Shown: positions 38,389 through 48,872, counted from the first letter of the stretch. The stretch: 64,000 bases of DNA from Marinitoga lauensis (GCF_004135675.1 NZ_QHLX01000002.1:248001-312000); one strand, 5' to 3'. Program-made: numbers and translations. Notes: generated by a model not told the origin, from the sequence alone.

Positions 38389-39192
38389 TTATTTTTCTAA
38401 TATAGCAGATAAATATCCAACAGTTCTTTCATAATCGCCAAAAGTTTCAGCACTGGTTGTGTGATATAAAATTCTCACATTATCAAAACCCATATATAAC
38501 AACGTATTTATACATCCATATCCGCATGCAGAAATACTATATTTTTTTATATCATCATACAACAGTTCAGGATTCAATTCTTTTAAATCTTTTATTATTC
38601 TTTCATCTTTTTTTATCGTCAGTTCATGACTTTCATAATGATTCAAATCACTTGAAGCAATTATTAATGTTCCATCATCTATAATTTCTTTTAGGGACTG
38701 AGACAACATTTTCGATGTTTCTAAACTTTGATCTCCAAGTATTATCGGGATTATTTTAAATGTATTTCCATATAAGTATTGTAAAAACGGCAGCTGAACT
38801 TCGATGGAATGCTCGTAATGATGTGCCGAATAATCACCAGTTATCTGTAATTTTGATAATAATAATCGTGCTTTCTCATCCACTTCTATTTCTCCATATG
38901 GCGTGAACCATGTTCCTTCTGGAAATACAGAAATATTTGGACCTATACCTGTGTGATTAGGTCCAATAATTATAACAGATTTTATTTTACCTTTTTTGAA
39001 GATTTCATAATATCCATATGAAGCTGTTTTTCCAGAAAATACAAAACCAGCATGTGGTGAAATTAAGCCTGTTGGTTTTATATAATTTTTTGGGATGTCC
39101 GGTAATTCTCCAAAAAACTCCTCCATTAAATCATTTAAATCACTTATTTTTTCAGGATAAAAACTCCCTGCAACCACAGGGTATCTAATCAT
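38389..39192 (-). CDS. amrB: MEMO1-like protein (AmmeMemoRadiSam system protein B)
   Basis: Starting at 39192, the 267-residue protein has RYPVVAGSFYP, SPHAGFVFSGKTA, GPNHTG, HSIEVQLPFLQYL, SSDLNHYE and SACGYG, which are the metal-site and fold motifs of the MEMO family. In the sequence as given it is in frame with the secretin upstream, but the joint lies on a GGGG run; adding one G gives the secretin a stop directly before this ATG. Its AMMECR1 and radical SAM partners are at 10884 and 11487, so the system is split. Confidence 0.9.
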   Translation of the reverse strand: MIRYPVVAGSFYPEKISDLNDLMEEFFGELPDIPKNYIKPTGLISPHAGFVFSGKTASYGYYEIFKKGKIKSVIIIGPNHTGIGPNISVFPEGTWFTPYGEIEVDEKARLLLSKLQITGDYSAHHYEHSIEVQLPFLQYLYGNTFKIIPIILGDQSLETSKMLSQSLKEIIDDGTLIIASSDLNHYESHELTIKKDERIIKDLKELNPELLYDDIKKYSISACGYGCINTLLYMGFDNVRILYHTTSAETFGDYERTVGYLSAILEK

Positions 39193-39193
39193 T

Positions 39194-41718
39194 TTAATCG
39201 CCCCATAATTAACTAATTTGGGCCATATAAATAAGTTCAAATCATATTCTCGATTTCTTTGTTCATTACTTTTAAATAGAAAACCTATAACAGGCAAATC
39301 CTTTAAAAATGGAATTCCAGAATTTAAATTTTCTTCCTTCATTATTTTTAATCCACCTAAAATACTTACAAAATTATTTTTTAAAATCATTTTAGTATTA
39401 ATTTCTCTTGAATTTTCTGCATTATATTCTGAAACAGTAGACTTTTCAGGTTCTCCAACCTTTAAATCAATATCCATATCAATTAAATCCATATTTTCTA
39501 TATAATTCGCTTCTATCTCCAGCGTCAAACCGCTTTCAATATACCTGATAGAGTTTTCCTGAATAACAGGGACTCTGTATACAGATTTAAATGTTGATTT
39601 TGTTCCGGATTTTAATATAATTCGTGGCTTGGATACGAGTTTTGAATTTGATTTTGAATTAATATCATTAACATTAAAAGCAGTATCGAGTATTTCTTTA
39701 TATAATTGAGAGCTAATTATTCCCTGATTTAACGAATCTATAATGCTTTTTGAAGAAATCTTTGATTCTATTTTCTGTATGGTTTCTTCTAAGATAGAAG
39801 AATCTACTATAGCAATTTCTATAGATATTATTTTTGGAATTTTCTTCTTTACAATTATAACATTTTTTTCTTTTTCAAAATAATAATCATTTTTACTTAA
39901 TAAAAGTTCAATATCTTTAAAAGATACCGGATTGTATATAGTTATATTCTTAAGTTCTTCATCATTTATCAATGTATAATTATTATTTTTTGCATATTGT
40001 TCTACCAGTTCATATAATGTCAGATTTTCTATTTTTTTCTCTTTTACAGCATTTTCTTTTAGATTATTTTTAAGGATAATAATTCTTTTAAATTTTTATA
40101 ATCGCTTTCACTAGCCTGTATTTTCAATACTTTTCCCGTATTGTTTTCATATATTATTTCATGATCAATATTTAAATTTTTTAGAATAATAGAAAAATAT
40201 TTATACTCATCATTTTTAACAGTGAAATAATAAAATTTTTTCGGCAATATAACAGGAGAACTTTCTTTTGTTTCTTTAATATCATATTTTTCATTGAAAT
40301 CTTTTATTGTATTTACTGCTTTTTCTGTACCTTTTATTATATAATTTTTATCTATCTTTTGGATTATAGTATCTTTAAAAATTTTATTAAATGGTAATAA
40401 ATCCAGATTAGAATGTATTATTTCAATTTTTTCATCGTTCTTTAAATTTTTATCGTTATAATTTTTGTTAATTTTCATTTCTTTTATTTGACGTATTTTT
40501 GATATAAGATTACTTAGATTTTCAACGTTTTTTCCTTTGACGATATATATAGTGTCATCAACTTTTTTAATCGTTAAATCCAATGTATCAGTTAAATTTT
40601 CTATTGGTATATCTGTATCTATTATTGTAATTGTAGAATCGTTTTCTATAGCAACAGAAGTGGGTTCTTCTGATATTTTAATTGGTGGTTTATCGGGTTT
40701 CTTATTTGCTTCTGATTTTTGAAATATTTCATATGCCTTATTATAAAATTCTTCAAAAAGTGAAATATCTTCTTCAAACCCTGTAAGTAAGATTAAATTA
40801 CTGGTAATTTCTGAATATTCAATATTAAATACTTTTATAATATCCTTTTGAGGTAAATTATATTCAAATACTTTATGTATCTTATTTTTAATGATTTCTG
40901 GAGAATCTTTAATGATGATTTTTTTCTGCTTTTCTGTTTGTTTAGGTAAAGTATTAATGATTTTTTTTACAAGTTCAATTTTATCCTTTGTTCCCTTAAT
41001 TACATATAAAGAATCTTTTATTTTTACAAATTTTAAACTTATAAGGTTGAGTAAATTATTAAAATTGGGTATATTTGTTTGTAAAGAAACATAAATTTCA
41101 TCATCATCATTCATAGTTGAATCATTTGAGCTTATTATTGGATAATCTATGCTATATAATGGGCTTTTAGAAATATAAACATCTTTAGTGCTGATATAAT
41201 TATAATAAATACCAGTGGAATCAAGTATTATTCTGAATAAGTCTTCAGGGTAAAAAACCTTTAAGTCCAGTGAAATTGATTTATCCGGAATATCTGTCAA
41301 ATAATATTGATTAAATCCCATTTCTTTTAACAATAAACTGAGTAAATCCTTTATTTTTATGCTTTTAAATTTAAATATTTCATTATTTAATGCATCTTTA
41401 CCTTTCGCAGTAATAATAATTTTATCTTTTCTGGTTATTATAATATCTCCAGGAAAAATCATTGCTATTTCAATAATATCATCATATAAACTTATTTTTT
41501 TTATTGGACCTCGAGGTAAAATATAATCCTTTTTCTCAAAATTAATACCATTAAATTTTATTTTATAATTTGTTTTTGTATCATTTTCAAAAAGAGTAAT
41601 ATCTGTAGAAATTCCTGTAATCTCAATAATATTGTTATTATCAATATAATCAATTTTTATACCATAAGAAAAAATAATGACGAAAGCAATATAAAAATAT
41701 AATAAATGATTTTTTCAT
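39194..41718 (-). CDS. Secretin (PilQ/GspD-like outer membrane channel; several frameshifts)
   Basis: Start ATG 41718 follows GAGGTGCTTAG and overlaps the previous stop (ATGA). With single bases added to A- or T-runs near 41710, 41665 and 40070 the frame gives a signal peptide (MKKIIYYIFILLSS), repeated small N-domains with the VVKG/IVKG-type strand pattern (YVIKGTKDKIELV, YIVKGKNVENL, YIIKGTEKAV) and the secretin core, including VSKPRIILKSG, SGLTLEIEA and the signature GIPFLKDLPVIGFLF. About 840 residues. It forms the gated pore for type IV pili or type II secretion. It would end at 39194 if one G is added near 39205. Confidence 0.85.
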
Positions 41719-42296
41719 CTAAGCACCTCAAATCTTTTTTCATATTCATTATATAATAAAATGCCATCATCAAAGATTTTTAATACATTATAATCTCCTA
41801 TTTTCTGTCCCTCAGTAACTTTTTTCAATAACTCTTTAAAATATATATAAGCTTCTTTTTGATCGTTTTTTATAATCACACCAGAAAATTCAAAAAACTC
41901 AGGATTATGCATATTTAAACTGTTTTTCCATAACTTCTCCATATCTATATTTAAAAAATCAAATATTTTGTAATCAGAATTTTTATAACCCACATTTAAT
42001 TTTGTATTCTCCGGAATATCCCTTTTTATATACAAAGAATAACTTTTATTTGAAAAAAAATCATAGTTTGATTTTAATCTGAATTTTTCTATTAAAACTC
42101 CTTTTTCTCCCTTTAATTTTGACAGGATATTGTTTAATTCTTCCTTTGAAATAGCTGTATTAACATAATTACTCTCAATATCGGAAATAATAAATTTTGG
42201 TATAAGTATATTATTAAAATTATCCTCTGGAATTAGATTAATCAAAAAAATTGAAAAAATAATTGCAACAATAGAAAATAAAAATCTGTATATCAT
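41715..42296 (-). CDS. Pilus assembly protein, PilO/PilP- or GspC-like
   Basis: The 193-residue protein has one N-terminal membrane helix (IYRFLFSIVAIIFSIFLI) and a periplasmic part. Its C-terminal 40 residues (KVTEGQKIGDYNVLKIFDDGILL) follow the HR/PDZ-like pattern of PilP and GspC, which contact the secretin. It overlaps both neighbours by ATGA, directly upstream of the secretin, which supports this. The middle region is not recognisable. Confidence 0.6.
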   Translation of the reverse strand: MIYRFLFSIVAIIFSIFLINLIPEDNFNNILIPKFIISDIESNYVNTAISKEELNNILSKLKGEKGVLIEKFRLKSNYDFFSNKSYSLYIKRDIPENTKLNVGYKNSDYKIFDFLNIDMEKLWKNSLNMHNPEFFEFSGVIIKNDQKEAYIYFKELLKKVTEGQKIGDYNVLKIFDDGILLYNEYEKRFEVLR

Positions 42297-42696
42297 TTTT
42301 TCAGCTCCAGTATTTTATATTCTTTATATATCAGGTCAAATGTTCCTTTTTCCTTTATTTGATATGGAGAAATGATTTTCATTCCATCTATGACTTCTAT
42401 TAAAATAGTAGAATCCAAACTCCCCGGTGTATAATCAATAGCCTGAACAAACACCTTTGTTTTAATCTGTTCCAGAAAATCAAGAAAATCAAATAATTCA
42501 CTATTTGCCTTTCTTGCACTGTTAATTTTTAAATTATACTCACTCATAATATTTTCATTTTTTTTAATCTGCTCGATTTTATTCAAACTTTTTTATTTTG
42601 AAAACTTACATATGAGAAAAATAGCATTATTAATGACATAATCAGAAAAATCCAGGAAATAATATTAAGAAAAAATCTTATTCTTGATTTAAACAT
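42293..42696 (-). CDS. PilN-like inner membrane pilus assembly protein (one frameshift)
   Basis: Two pieces, the first previously easy to miss, join by adding one A near 42590. The result is about 134 residues: a short basic start, one membrane helix (FLNIISWIFLIMSLIMLFF), a coiled-coil stretch (NKIEQIKKNENIMSEYN) and a compact domain with STILIEVIDG. This is the plan of PilN/GspL-C type proteins, though shorter than usual. Start ATG 42696 overlaps the upstream gene by 8 bases. The next gene overlaps by ATGA. Confidence 0.6.
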
Positions 42697-43195
42697 AAAC
42701 AGCATTTAGAAAATCCCCTTTTATTTCATTTATAATTTTTATTAATAACCTGTCATCAAGTTGTATTTCTTTTCCAGTTTTTTCATCTGAATATACACCG
42801 TATAAATAATCATTTTCTATTCTCTGGTAAATTATGTTATAAAGATCACCGTTAAAAGAAATATAATCACTATCGAATTTGTTTTTCTCCAGAAAAAACC
42901 ACAATAAAAAATTAAGAGGAATAGTATAATCAAAAAAGATAGAATACCTGAATCTTTTGATATTGCTGGTGATATATAGATAATATATATTTTCTTTTAA
43001 AGTGACGTATTTTACCTTTTGAGTGGAAATATTATAATTTTTAGAGTTTTTTATGATGAATTTATTTCTTTCTATTTCATCAGCAAAAGCCATTATAACG
43101 CCATAATAATCAATAATGTTTATTTTTTTAGAACCAAATCCATTTTTTTTAAACCTATATAAAAATTTATTATTAAAATAAAAATTGATTACCAT
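42689..43195 (-). CDS. Unknown protein in pilus operon
   Basis: Start at 43195 is supported by GGAGTGG six bases upstream; the frame could begin at 43210 otherwise. The 168-residue protein is rich in aromatic residues and lysine, with no signal peptide (the YTIPLNFLLWFFLEKN stretch near 95 may be a membrane helix). It does not resemble PilM or a pilin. Its position between a pseudopilin and the PilN-like gene, with overlaps on both sides, makes it a pilus-assembly candidate of new type. Confidence 0.6.
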   Translation of the reverse strand: MVINFYFNNKFLYRFKKNGFGSKKINIIDYYGVIMAFADEIERNKFIIKNSKNYNISTQKVKYVTLKENIYYLYITSNIKRFRYSIFFDYTIPLNFLLWFFLEKNKFDSDYISFNGDLYNIIYQRIENDYLYGVYSDEKTGKEIQLDDRLLIKIINEIKGDFLNAVYV

Positions 43196-43586
43196 TGTAT
43201 TCCACTCCATCTAAATGATGATGTAATAGGCAAAATAACGAGATTTGCATCTCCTATTTTTAAAGTATTGCCAGGACTTTTTAAAATTAAATTATAAAAA
43301 TTAAATATTTTCGTATAATCGGAAGTTTTATATGGTATTTCCTTATATATAATTCCATCAAAATAGCTATGGGAAGAGATTACAATTTTTGTGTTTTGGT
43401 CATTAAAATCAATAGAATGATATTTTATTTGAAGAAAATAGTTCATCATTTCAATAAAATCAATCCTCTTTTTTATATCATCAAAAAAGAGGTTTTTATA
43501 ACAAAAGAAAAGCTTATAAAAAGAATACTTTCAATGAGTAACATAATCAGTAATTCATATAACACAAATCCGTTCTTTCTTTTCAT
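43189..43586 (-). CDS. Prepilin-like protein (pseudopilin; one frameshift)
   Basis: ATG 43586 overlaps the pilC stop. The N-terminus MKRKNG-FVLYELLIMLLIES has the class III signal: a basic leader, glycine at -1, an aromatic at +1, glutamate at +5 and a hydrophobic helix. After restoring one T near 43492 the body continues to 43189, about 132 residues. This is a minor pilin or pseudopilin to be cut by a PilD-type peptidase, which is not in the window. Confidence 0.75.
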
Positions 43587-44702
43587 ATTCCCAGTGAGTT
43601 TATAGTATTGAATATACCTCCATAAAAACCATAAGCAACCTCAAATATTATTATAGATATAATCATTATAAGCAAAGGTTCCAGTAATTTTTTAGTTTTC
43701 TGTATAATTTGATTTAATTCAAAATTCAATTGAGCCTCCAGTATATCAAGCGGTTGTTTCAAACTGCTTAAATCCTTTGATAATGAAATGCTGAAAACCA
43801 ATTCATTTAAATCCGTACTTTTCAAAACATCTATAATATTATTTCCTTCTTCAATAAGGCTTAAAATATTAATAATTTCTTCCTTTAATTTTTTGAAGAA
43901 ATAATCTCAGAGCTTTTTTCAAATGCTTCATATGTAGTGTCTCCACTTTCTATAAAAATAGACGTTGTTTCAACGAATTCCAGCAAAGCATATTTTTTGT
44001 AAAACTTATTAATAAACGGCAATTTATAAATAAGATTATCGAATCGCTTTTTATTTTTAAAAAGAAAAATAATTGTTGTAATGGTGAAAATCATAATTCC
44101 AACTAAAATCCACGAAGTTATAAAATTAAAATTTGTATGAAAATTATCTCTGAATATTGGAACAATTATAAATTGCAAAAATAAAAGAAGCGATATTAAA
44201 GCAGAAAATAATAAAATAGGATAAGCCATCATATTTTTAACATCCTGAGCATTCTTTAATCTGTTTTCATAAATACTCTCCAGACGATTGAGAACTTTTA
44301 ATAGTTCATTATTGTCAGAAACCTTTGATAATGATTTTCTGAGTTCATAATCGAAAAAAGTATTCATCTCCATAGCCTTTTTATAAGGAATTCCGATTTT
44401 TATATTATTAATCAATAAATCAAGAACAATTTTTATTCTTTCTGAAATTTCCTGATTTTCCCTGATATAAAGAATAGCTTCGTAAAAATTTAATCCAGAA
44501 GATATAAACGCCTTTATCATCTTTATGAGTTTTATATGTTCTTTCATATTTAACTTTTTAAATCTAATTTTTTAACATATTTAAAGTTTTCTATTTCTAT
44601 ATTATCATCAATATTTTTTAAAGCTTCTATATCATTTTTTCCAAGAACATAACCTTTTATTTTTAAATTGAATTCTTTACCTTCAAAATAAAAAAGTTTC
44701 AT
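43583..44702 (-). CDS. pilC: Type IV pilus/type II secretion inner membrane protein PilC/GspF (two frameshifts)
   Basis: Three pieces join by adding one A near 44556 and one near 43900. The start at 44702 (AGGTGA upstream) gives the usual short N-terminal domain (LFYFEGKEFNLKIKGYVLG), then two T2SF domains, the first with ISSGLNFYEAILYI and a membrane hairpin, the second ending in LLEPLLIMIISIIIFEVAYG. About 373 residues, normal for PilC. It is the inner-membrane platform of the pilus machine. No PilB or PilT ATPase is in the window. First gene of this minus-strand operon. Confidence 0.82.
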
Positions 44703-44768
44703 AATATCACCTATTTTAAACATTTTATCTATATTCTACCATAAATTTATTCAAAATTAAAATCATAA

Positions 44769-44819
44769 TTGACAATATACATATTAATATGTTATATTTA
44801 TAGTACACTAAATAGTACA
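44769..44819 (+). promoter_or_regulatory. Promoter and possible operator of the toxin-antitoxin pair
   Basis: TTGACA at 44769-44774 and TTATAT at 44792-44797 are 17 bases apart. A perfect 14-bp palindrome ACATATTAATATGT at 44779-44792 fills the spacer, and TAGTACA is repeated at 44801 and 44813. Either could bind the antitoxin for autoregulation. Confidence 0.7.
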
Positions 44820-44848
44820 ATAAAATGTATAATAAAGAGGTGATTTAA

Positions 44849-45130
44849 ATGTATAATAATTTAATAAGTGCAACAGACTTGAAAAAAAATGGCGTATCAA
44901 TAATATCGAAAATAATAAAAAAGACAGGAGAAGCAATAATAAGCGTTAGAGGAAAAGGAAAATATGTAATCTTGCCATTAGAAACATATAATTATTTAAA
45001 AGAATGTGAATTAGAAGCAGCATTATTGGAAATAAAAGAAGACATTAAAAACGAAAAATATCACACATCAATTGAAAAACATATAAAAGATATAAAAGAA
45101 TATATAAATGAGGAAGATGACAATGTATGA
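44849..45130 (+). CDS. Antitoxin, Phd/YefM family
   Basis: The 93-residue protein begins with the Phd/YefM DNA-binding pattern (ISATDLKKNGVSIISKI, then YVILPLETYNYLKE) and has a charged, likely disordered C-terminal half (KEDIKNEKYHTSIEKH) that would wrap the toxin. Such antitoxins repress their own promoter, and the perfect palindrome at 44779-44792 upstream fits that. It overlaps the toxin gene by 8 bases. Family call is by motif pattern. Confidence 0.85.
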   Translation: MYNNLISATDLKKNGVSIISKIIKKTGEAIISVRGKGKYVILPLETYNYLKECELEAALLEIKEDIKNEKYHTSIEKHIKDIKEYINEEDDNV

Positions 45131-45395
45131 AATAATATTTTCAAATACATACGAAAAAAGAGCCAAAAAGTTTTTCAAAAAGCACCCGGATTTATTGGAA
45201 AGATACATAAAAATTTTAAAAATATTAGAATATGACCCACACCATCCATCTTTGAGACTTCATAAATTAGAAGGAAAACTTTCTAATCTTTATTCTATTT
45301 CAATTAATATGAGTTATAGAATTACTCTTGAATTAATAATCGAAAATAAAAAAATAATACTGATAAATATAGGTTCTCATCAAGAAGTGTATTAA
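45123..45395 (+). CDS. RelE/YafQ-type toxin (type II mRNA interferase family)
   Basis: Start at 45123 is chosen over 45108 because AGGAAG lies 6 bases before it. The 90-residue protein has the RelE-superfamily plan: IIFSNTYEKRAKKFFKKHPDL, then PHHPSLRLHKLEGKLSNLYSISI and a C-terminal ILINIGSHQEVY, with the LxGxLxxxYSI-style strand and terminal histidine typical of YafQ/RelE toxins, which cut mRNA on the ribosome. It overlaps the antitoxin gene. Confidence 0.87.
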   Translation: MYEIIFSNTYEKRAKKFFKKHPDLLERYIKILKILEYDPHHPSLRLHKLEGKLSNLYSISINMSYRITLELIIENKKIILINIGSHQEVY

Positions 45396-45431
45396 ACATT
45401 TTTTGTTTTTTTAGAACTTAGGGGTGGAATG

Positions 45432-47790
45432 ATGAAATTAAAATTGGAGGATTTTGCCATTAACATTCCAGAGCTGGATTTTGATAATACCGAAAAATTA
45501 CCAGCAATTACAGAATACTTCGGTCAAAAAAGAGCATATGAATCAATATTAATGGGGTTAGAAATAAATCAAAAAACACACAATATCTTTATTGCAGGTC
45601 CGGTAAACACAGGAAGAAGAACATTTGCTAAAAACATACTCTCAAAATATTCTACAAACAAAAAAACACCAAATGATTATATATATGTCTATAACTTCAA
45701 AGATTCAATGAAACCAAAAGCAATATCATTAAAATCTGGAACAGCAATAAAATTTAAAAAAGAACTTGAAGAAACAGTAGAAATGGCATTTAATGCCATA
45801 AAAAAGGGTATAGAAAGCGAGGATTTTTCACAAAAAAGAACAAAACTTGAACAGGAATATTTAAGTGAAAGAAAAAAATATGGGAAGAATTAAAAAACAG
45901 GTAGAAAAATTAAGTTTTAAATTGCAATTTACCTCAGATGGAGCAGTAACAATACCGGTATATGAAGGAAAAGAATTGACAGATGAAGAATACGACAAAT
46001 TGCCAGAAGATATAAAAATCAATATGAAGAAAAAACGCCTCAAATCAGACAACTAATGGAAAAAACAATGATTAAAATTACAGAAATAGACAAAAATTAC
46101 AGGGAACAATTAAGAAATTTAGAAAAATACTGGGCATTATTTACCATATCCAGCATATTTGAAAATCTCATAAAAGAATACAACGGAAATTCAGATATTG
46201 TTGAATATCTCAATGAAATAAAAAATGATATCTCAGAAAAATTTCCTGAAATACTATCAGATGAAAATTTATTAAAGTACTATAAGAAAAAATATTCCAT
46301 AAATATTATTGTAGATAATTCTTCTATTAGCGGAGCACCTGTTGTAGAAGCCACAGATCCAACCTATTCAAATCTCATCGGAAAAATAGAATATATATCC
46401 CAGATGGGTGTATTAAAAACCGATTTTACAATGATAAAACCAGGGTTATTGCATAAAGCAAATGGTGGATATTTAATACTCGATGCAGAAAAAGTAATGC
46501 GAAATCCATATGTATGGGATGCATTAAAAATGCACTGATGAATAAAGAAATAAAGATAGAAAATCTCGAAGGGAAAATGGGATTAAGTGTGGTTCACACA
46601 TTAGAGCCGGATCCAATACCATTGAACATAAAAGTAATAATGATAGGCGAAGAATGGATGTATGAAATATTATACGCATATGATCCGGATTTCAAAAAAC
46701 TATTTAACATAAAAGTGCCATTTGATACAGAAATAGAATTAAATAAAGAAAATGCTCAGTATTTCGCAAAATTTGTAAAAAACATCATAAAAGAAAATGA
46801 TTTAAAAGATTTTACAAAAAAAGCCGTAGAAGAATTAATAAAATATTCCTGTCGATTAAACGGGAAAAATGATAGATTATCAGCAAAGTTTGGACTATTA
46901 AAAAATATTATATTAGAAGCTAATTATATATCCGATAGATACAGCGATACCATCCCTTATGTAGATCAAAATGCTGTAAAAGAAGCAATATCAAAACACG
47001 AAAATATGTTTTCATTATATAGAGATAAAATCATGGATTCAATAAAAGAAGGTCAATTAATACTCGAAACAAAGGGAAAAAAAATTGGTCAAATAAATGG
47101 ATTAACAGTAATGGAAATAGACTCATATTCATTTGGTGTGCCGGTAAAAATTACAGCAAAAGTATATTCTGCAAAACAGGCAGGATTATTGGATATTCAA
47201 AGAGATGCAGATTTAAGCGGAAAAATCCATAGAAAATCCACATATATCATAGAAAATTATTTCTATTCAAAATATCATCTTGATGAACACATGGTATTCT
47301 CTGCATCAATAAGTTTTGAACAGGTATATTCAATGCTAGAAGGAGATAGTGCATCACTGGCTGAAATACTAATATTAATCTCATCAATATCAAACGTTCC
47401 AATAAAGCAAAACATAGCAGTAACAGGTTCAATTGACCAGAATGGGAATATACAGCCCGTTGGTGGAATAATAGAAAAGGTAGAAGGTTTCTATAACGTC
47501 TGTAAAATTCAGGGATTAACAGGAGAACAGGGGTAATAATTCCATATCAAAATGTAAAAAATCTCGTATTAAACCATGAAGTGGAAAATGCAATAAAAGA
47601 AAATAAATTTCACATATACGCAGTAAAAAATGTAGATGAAGCAATAGAAATAATCATGGATAAAAAAGCAGGAAAATTGGACGAACATGGAAACTTTGAA
47701 AAAGATACAGTAAATTGTCTGGTAATAGAAGGAATAAGAAATTTAAAGAAAATACATCACAATAAAAAGAGGTTGCTATGGTGGAAATAG
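45432..47790 (+). CDS. Lon-like ATP-dependent protease, AAA_32/LonB type (four frameshifts)
   Basis: Five pieces join by adding one A near 45888, 46015 and 46530 and one G near 47533, giving about 787 residues. There is a divergent P-loop (GPVNTGRRT, with R in place of the usual K), typical of the AAA_32 family, a long helical insertion, sensor-like segments (HTLEPDPIPLNIKVIMIG) and a C-terminal Lon protease domain with the catalytic serine in EGDSASLAE and lysine in GGIIEKVEGF. It degrades proteins; lying right after a toxin-antitoxin pair is suggestive but not proof of a functional link. It overlaps the recombinase gene. Confidence 0.88.
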
Positions 47791-48710
47791 AAAGAAAAGA
47801 GATAAATAAATTCGATGAAATCTTAATAGAATTTCTCGAAGAGCTGGATGATGTAACTTCATCAACTAAAAAACAATATACAAAGTCCATAAAATATTTT
47901 CTTAATTATTTAAGAAAACACAACATATCAAAACCCACACCAAAAACGGTAAAAATGTGGAAAACATATCTATTAAAAGACAAAAGCCCATATACAGTAA
48001 ATCTATACCTTTCCGGTATAAGACGTTTCTTTGCCTTTCTTGAAGATAAAGGATTATACACAAATATAGCCAGAAATATAAAAGGAGCAAAAAGACCATT
48101 TGGACACAGAAAAGACATATTAACAGATGAAGAAATCAGGGAGATATTTGAAACAATAGACACCTCAACCATTTCAGGAAAAAGAGATATGGCAATAATA
48201 AAAACATTGGCATATACAGGAATAAGAATATATTCATTGATAAATATAAAAATAAAAGATATAGTCAAAAGGAATAAAAAAGTATTATTACATTATAAAT
48301 CAAAAGGTCATGTTGGGAAAGATTCATTAATCGCATTGCATAATGATGTATATAAAGCAATAAACGAATATCTCAGTGAAAGAAAAAAAATACAAAAATA
48401 CAAAGCCAATGATCCGCTTTTCATATCCTTATCAAGAAATTCATATGGAAAAGCATTAACAGAAAGAGCAGTACAGATGATAATAGATAAATACTTCAAC
48501 AAACTGGGTTTAAAAGAATTTAGAGGAGATAAAAAACTTTCAGCACATTCTTTCAGACACACAGTAATAACAAAAATCGCATTAAACCATGGTATAGAAG
48601 CAGCAAAACAAATAGCGGGTCATAAAAGTATATCCACAACACAAATATATTATCACGAAGCAACTTCCGTAGCCTTAGAAGCAGACGAGCTCATTGATTT
48701 TGAGGAATAA
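47778..48710 (+). CDS. Tyrosine recombinase (XerC/D-type)
   Basis: The 310-residue protein has a SAM-like N-terminal domain (SSTKKQYTKSIKYFLNYL) and the catalytic residues of tyrosine recombinases: arginine in TGIRIYSL, lysine in YKSKGHVGK, HSFRHT, GHKSISTT and the tyrosine in IYYHEA. It could be the chromosome-dimer resolvase or a mobile integrase; in Thermotogota a single Xer-type enzyme is common. Overlap with the Lon-like gene and the intact frame argue for a native gene. No attachment site is visible nearby. Confidence 0.9.
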   Translation: MVEIERKEINKFDEILIEFLEELDDVTSSTKKQYTKSIKYFLNYLRKHNISKPTPKTVKMWKTYLLKDKSPYTVNLYLSGIRRFFAFLEDKGLYTNIARNIKGAKRPFGHRKDILTDEEIREIFETIDTSTISGKRDMAIIKTLAYTGIRIYSLINIKIKDIVKRNKKVLLHYKSKGHVGKDSLIALHNDVYKAINEYLSERKKIQKYKANDPLFISLSRNSYGKALTERAVQMIIDKYFNKLGLKEFRGDKKLSAHSFRHTVITKIALNHGIEAAKQIAGHKSISTTQIYYHEATSVALEADELIDFEE

Positions 48711-48730
48711 AACAATAGGTGGTGAAAAAA

Positions 48731-48871
48731 ATGTACAACAAAATATATTTTCAGATAATGTCAAAAGCACCATTTTGTGATGATGAAGAAAATGAAGAGC
48801 TAACAAGAATTTTAGATTCACTAACTGAAGAAGATTTAAAGGTTGTAGATGAATATGATCTACAAAGCTAA
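48731..48871 (+). CDS. Small acidic 46-residue protein, unknown
   Basis: A frame from ATG 48731 to TAA 48871 has a strong TAGGTGGTG ribosome binding site and codes for MYNKIYFQIMSKAPFC followed by an acidic helix-rich tail (DDEENEEL, LTEEDLKVVDEYDLQS). It follows the recombinase by 20 bases and ends at a strong terminator, so it looks like a genuine last gene of the run. I recognise no family. Confidence 0.7.
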   Translation: MYNKIYFQIMSKAPFCDDEENEELTRILDSLTEEDLKVVDEYDLQS

Positions 48872-48872
48872 T

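Noticed and set aside
47778..48710. Tyrosine recombinase as marker of an integrated element
   Set aside because: No tRNA target, attachment repeats or phage/plasmid genes adjoin it, and it overlaps the Lon-like gene; a native Xer-type role is more likely.
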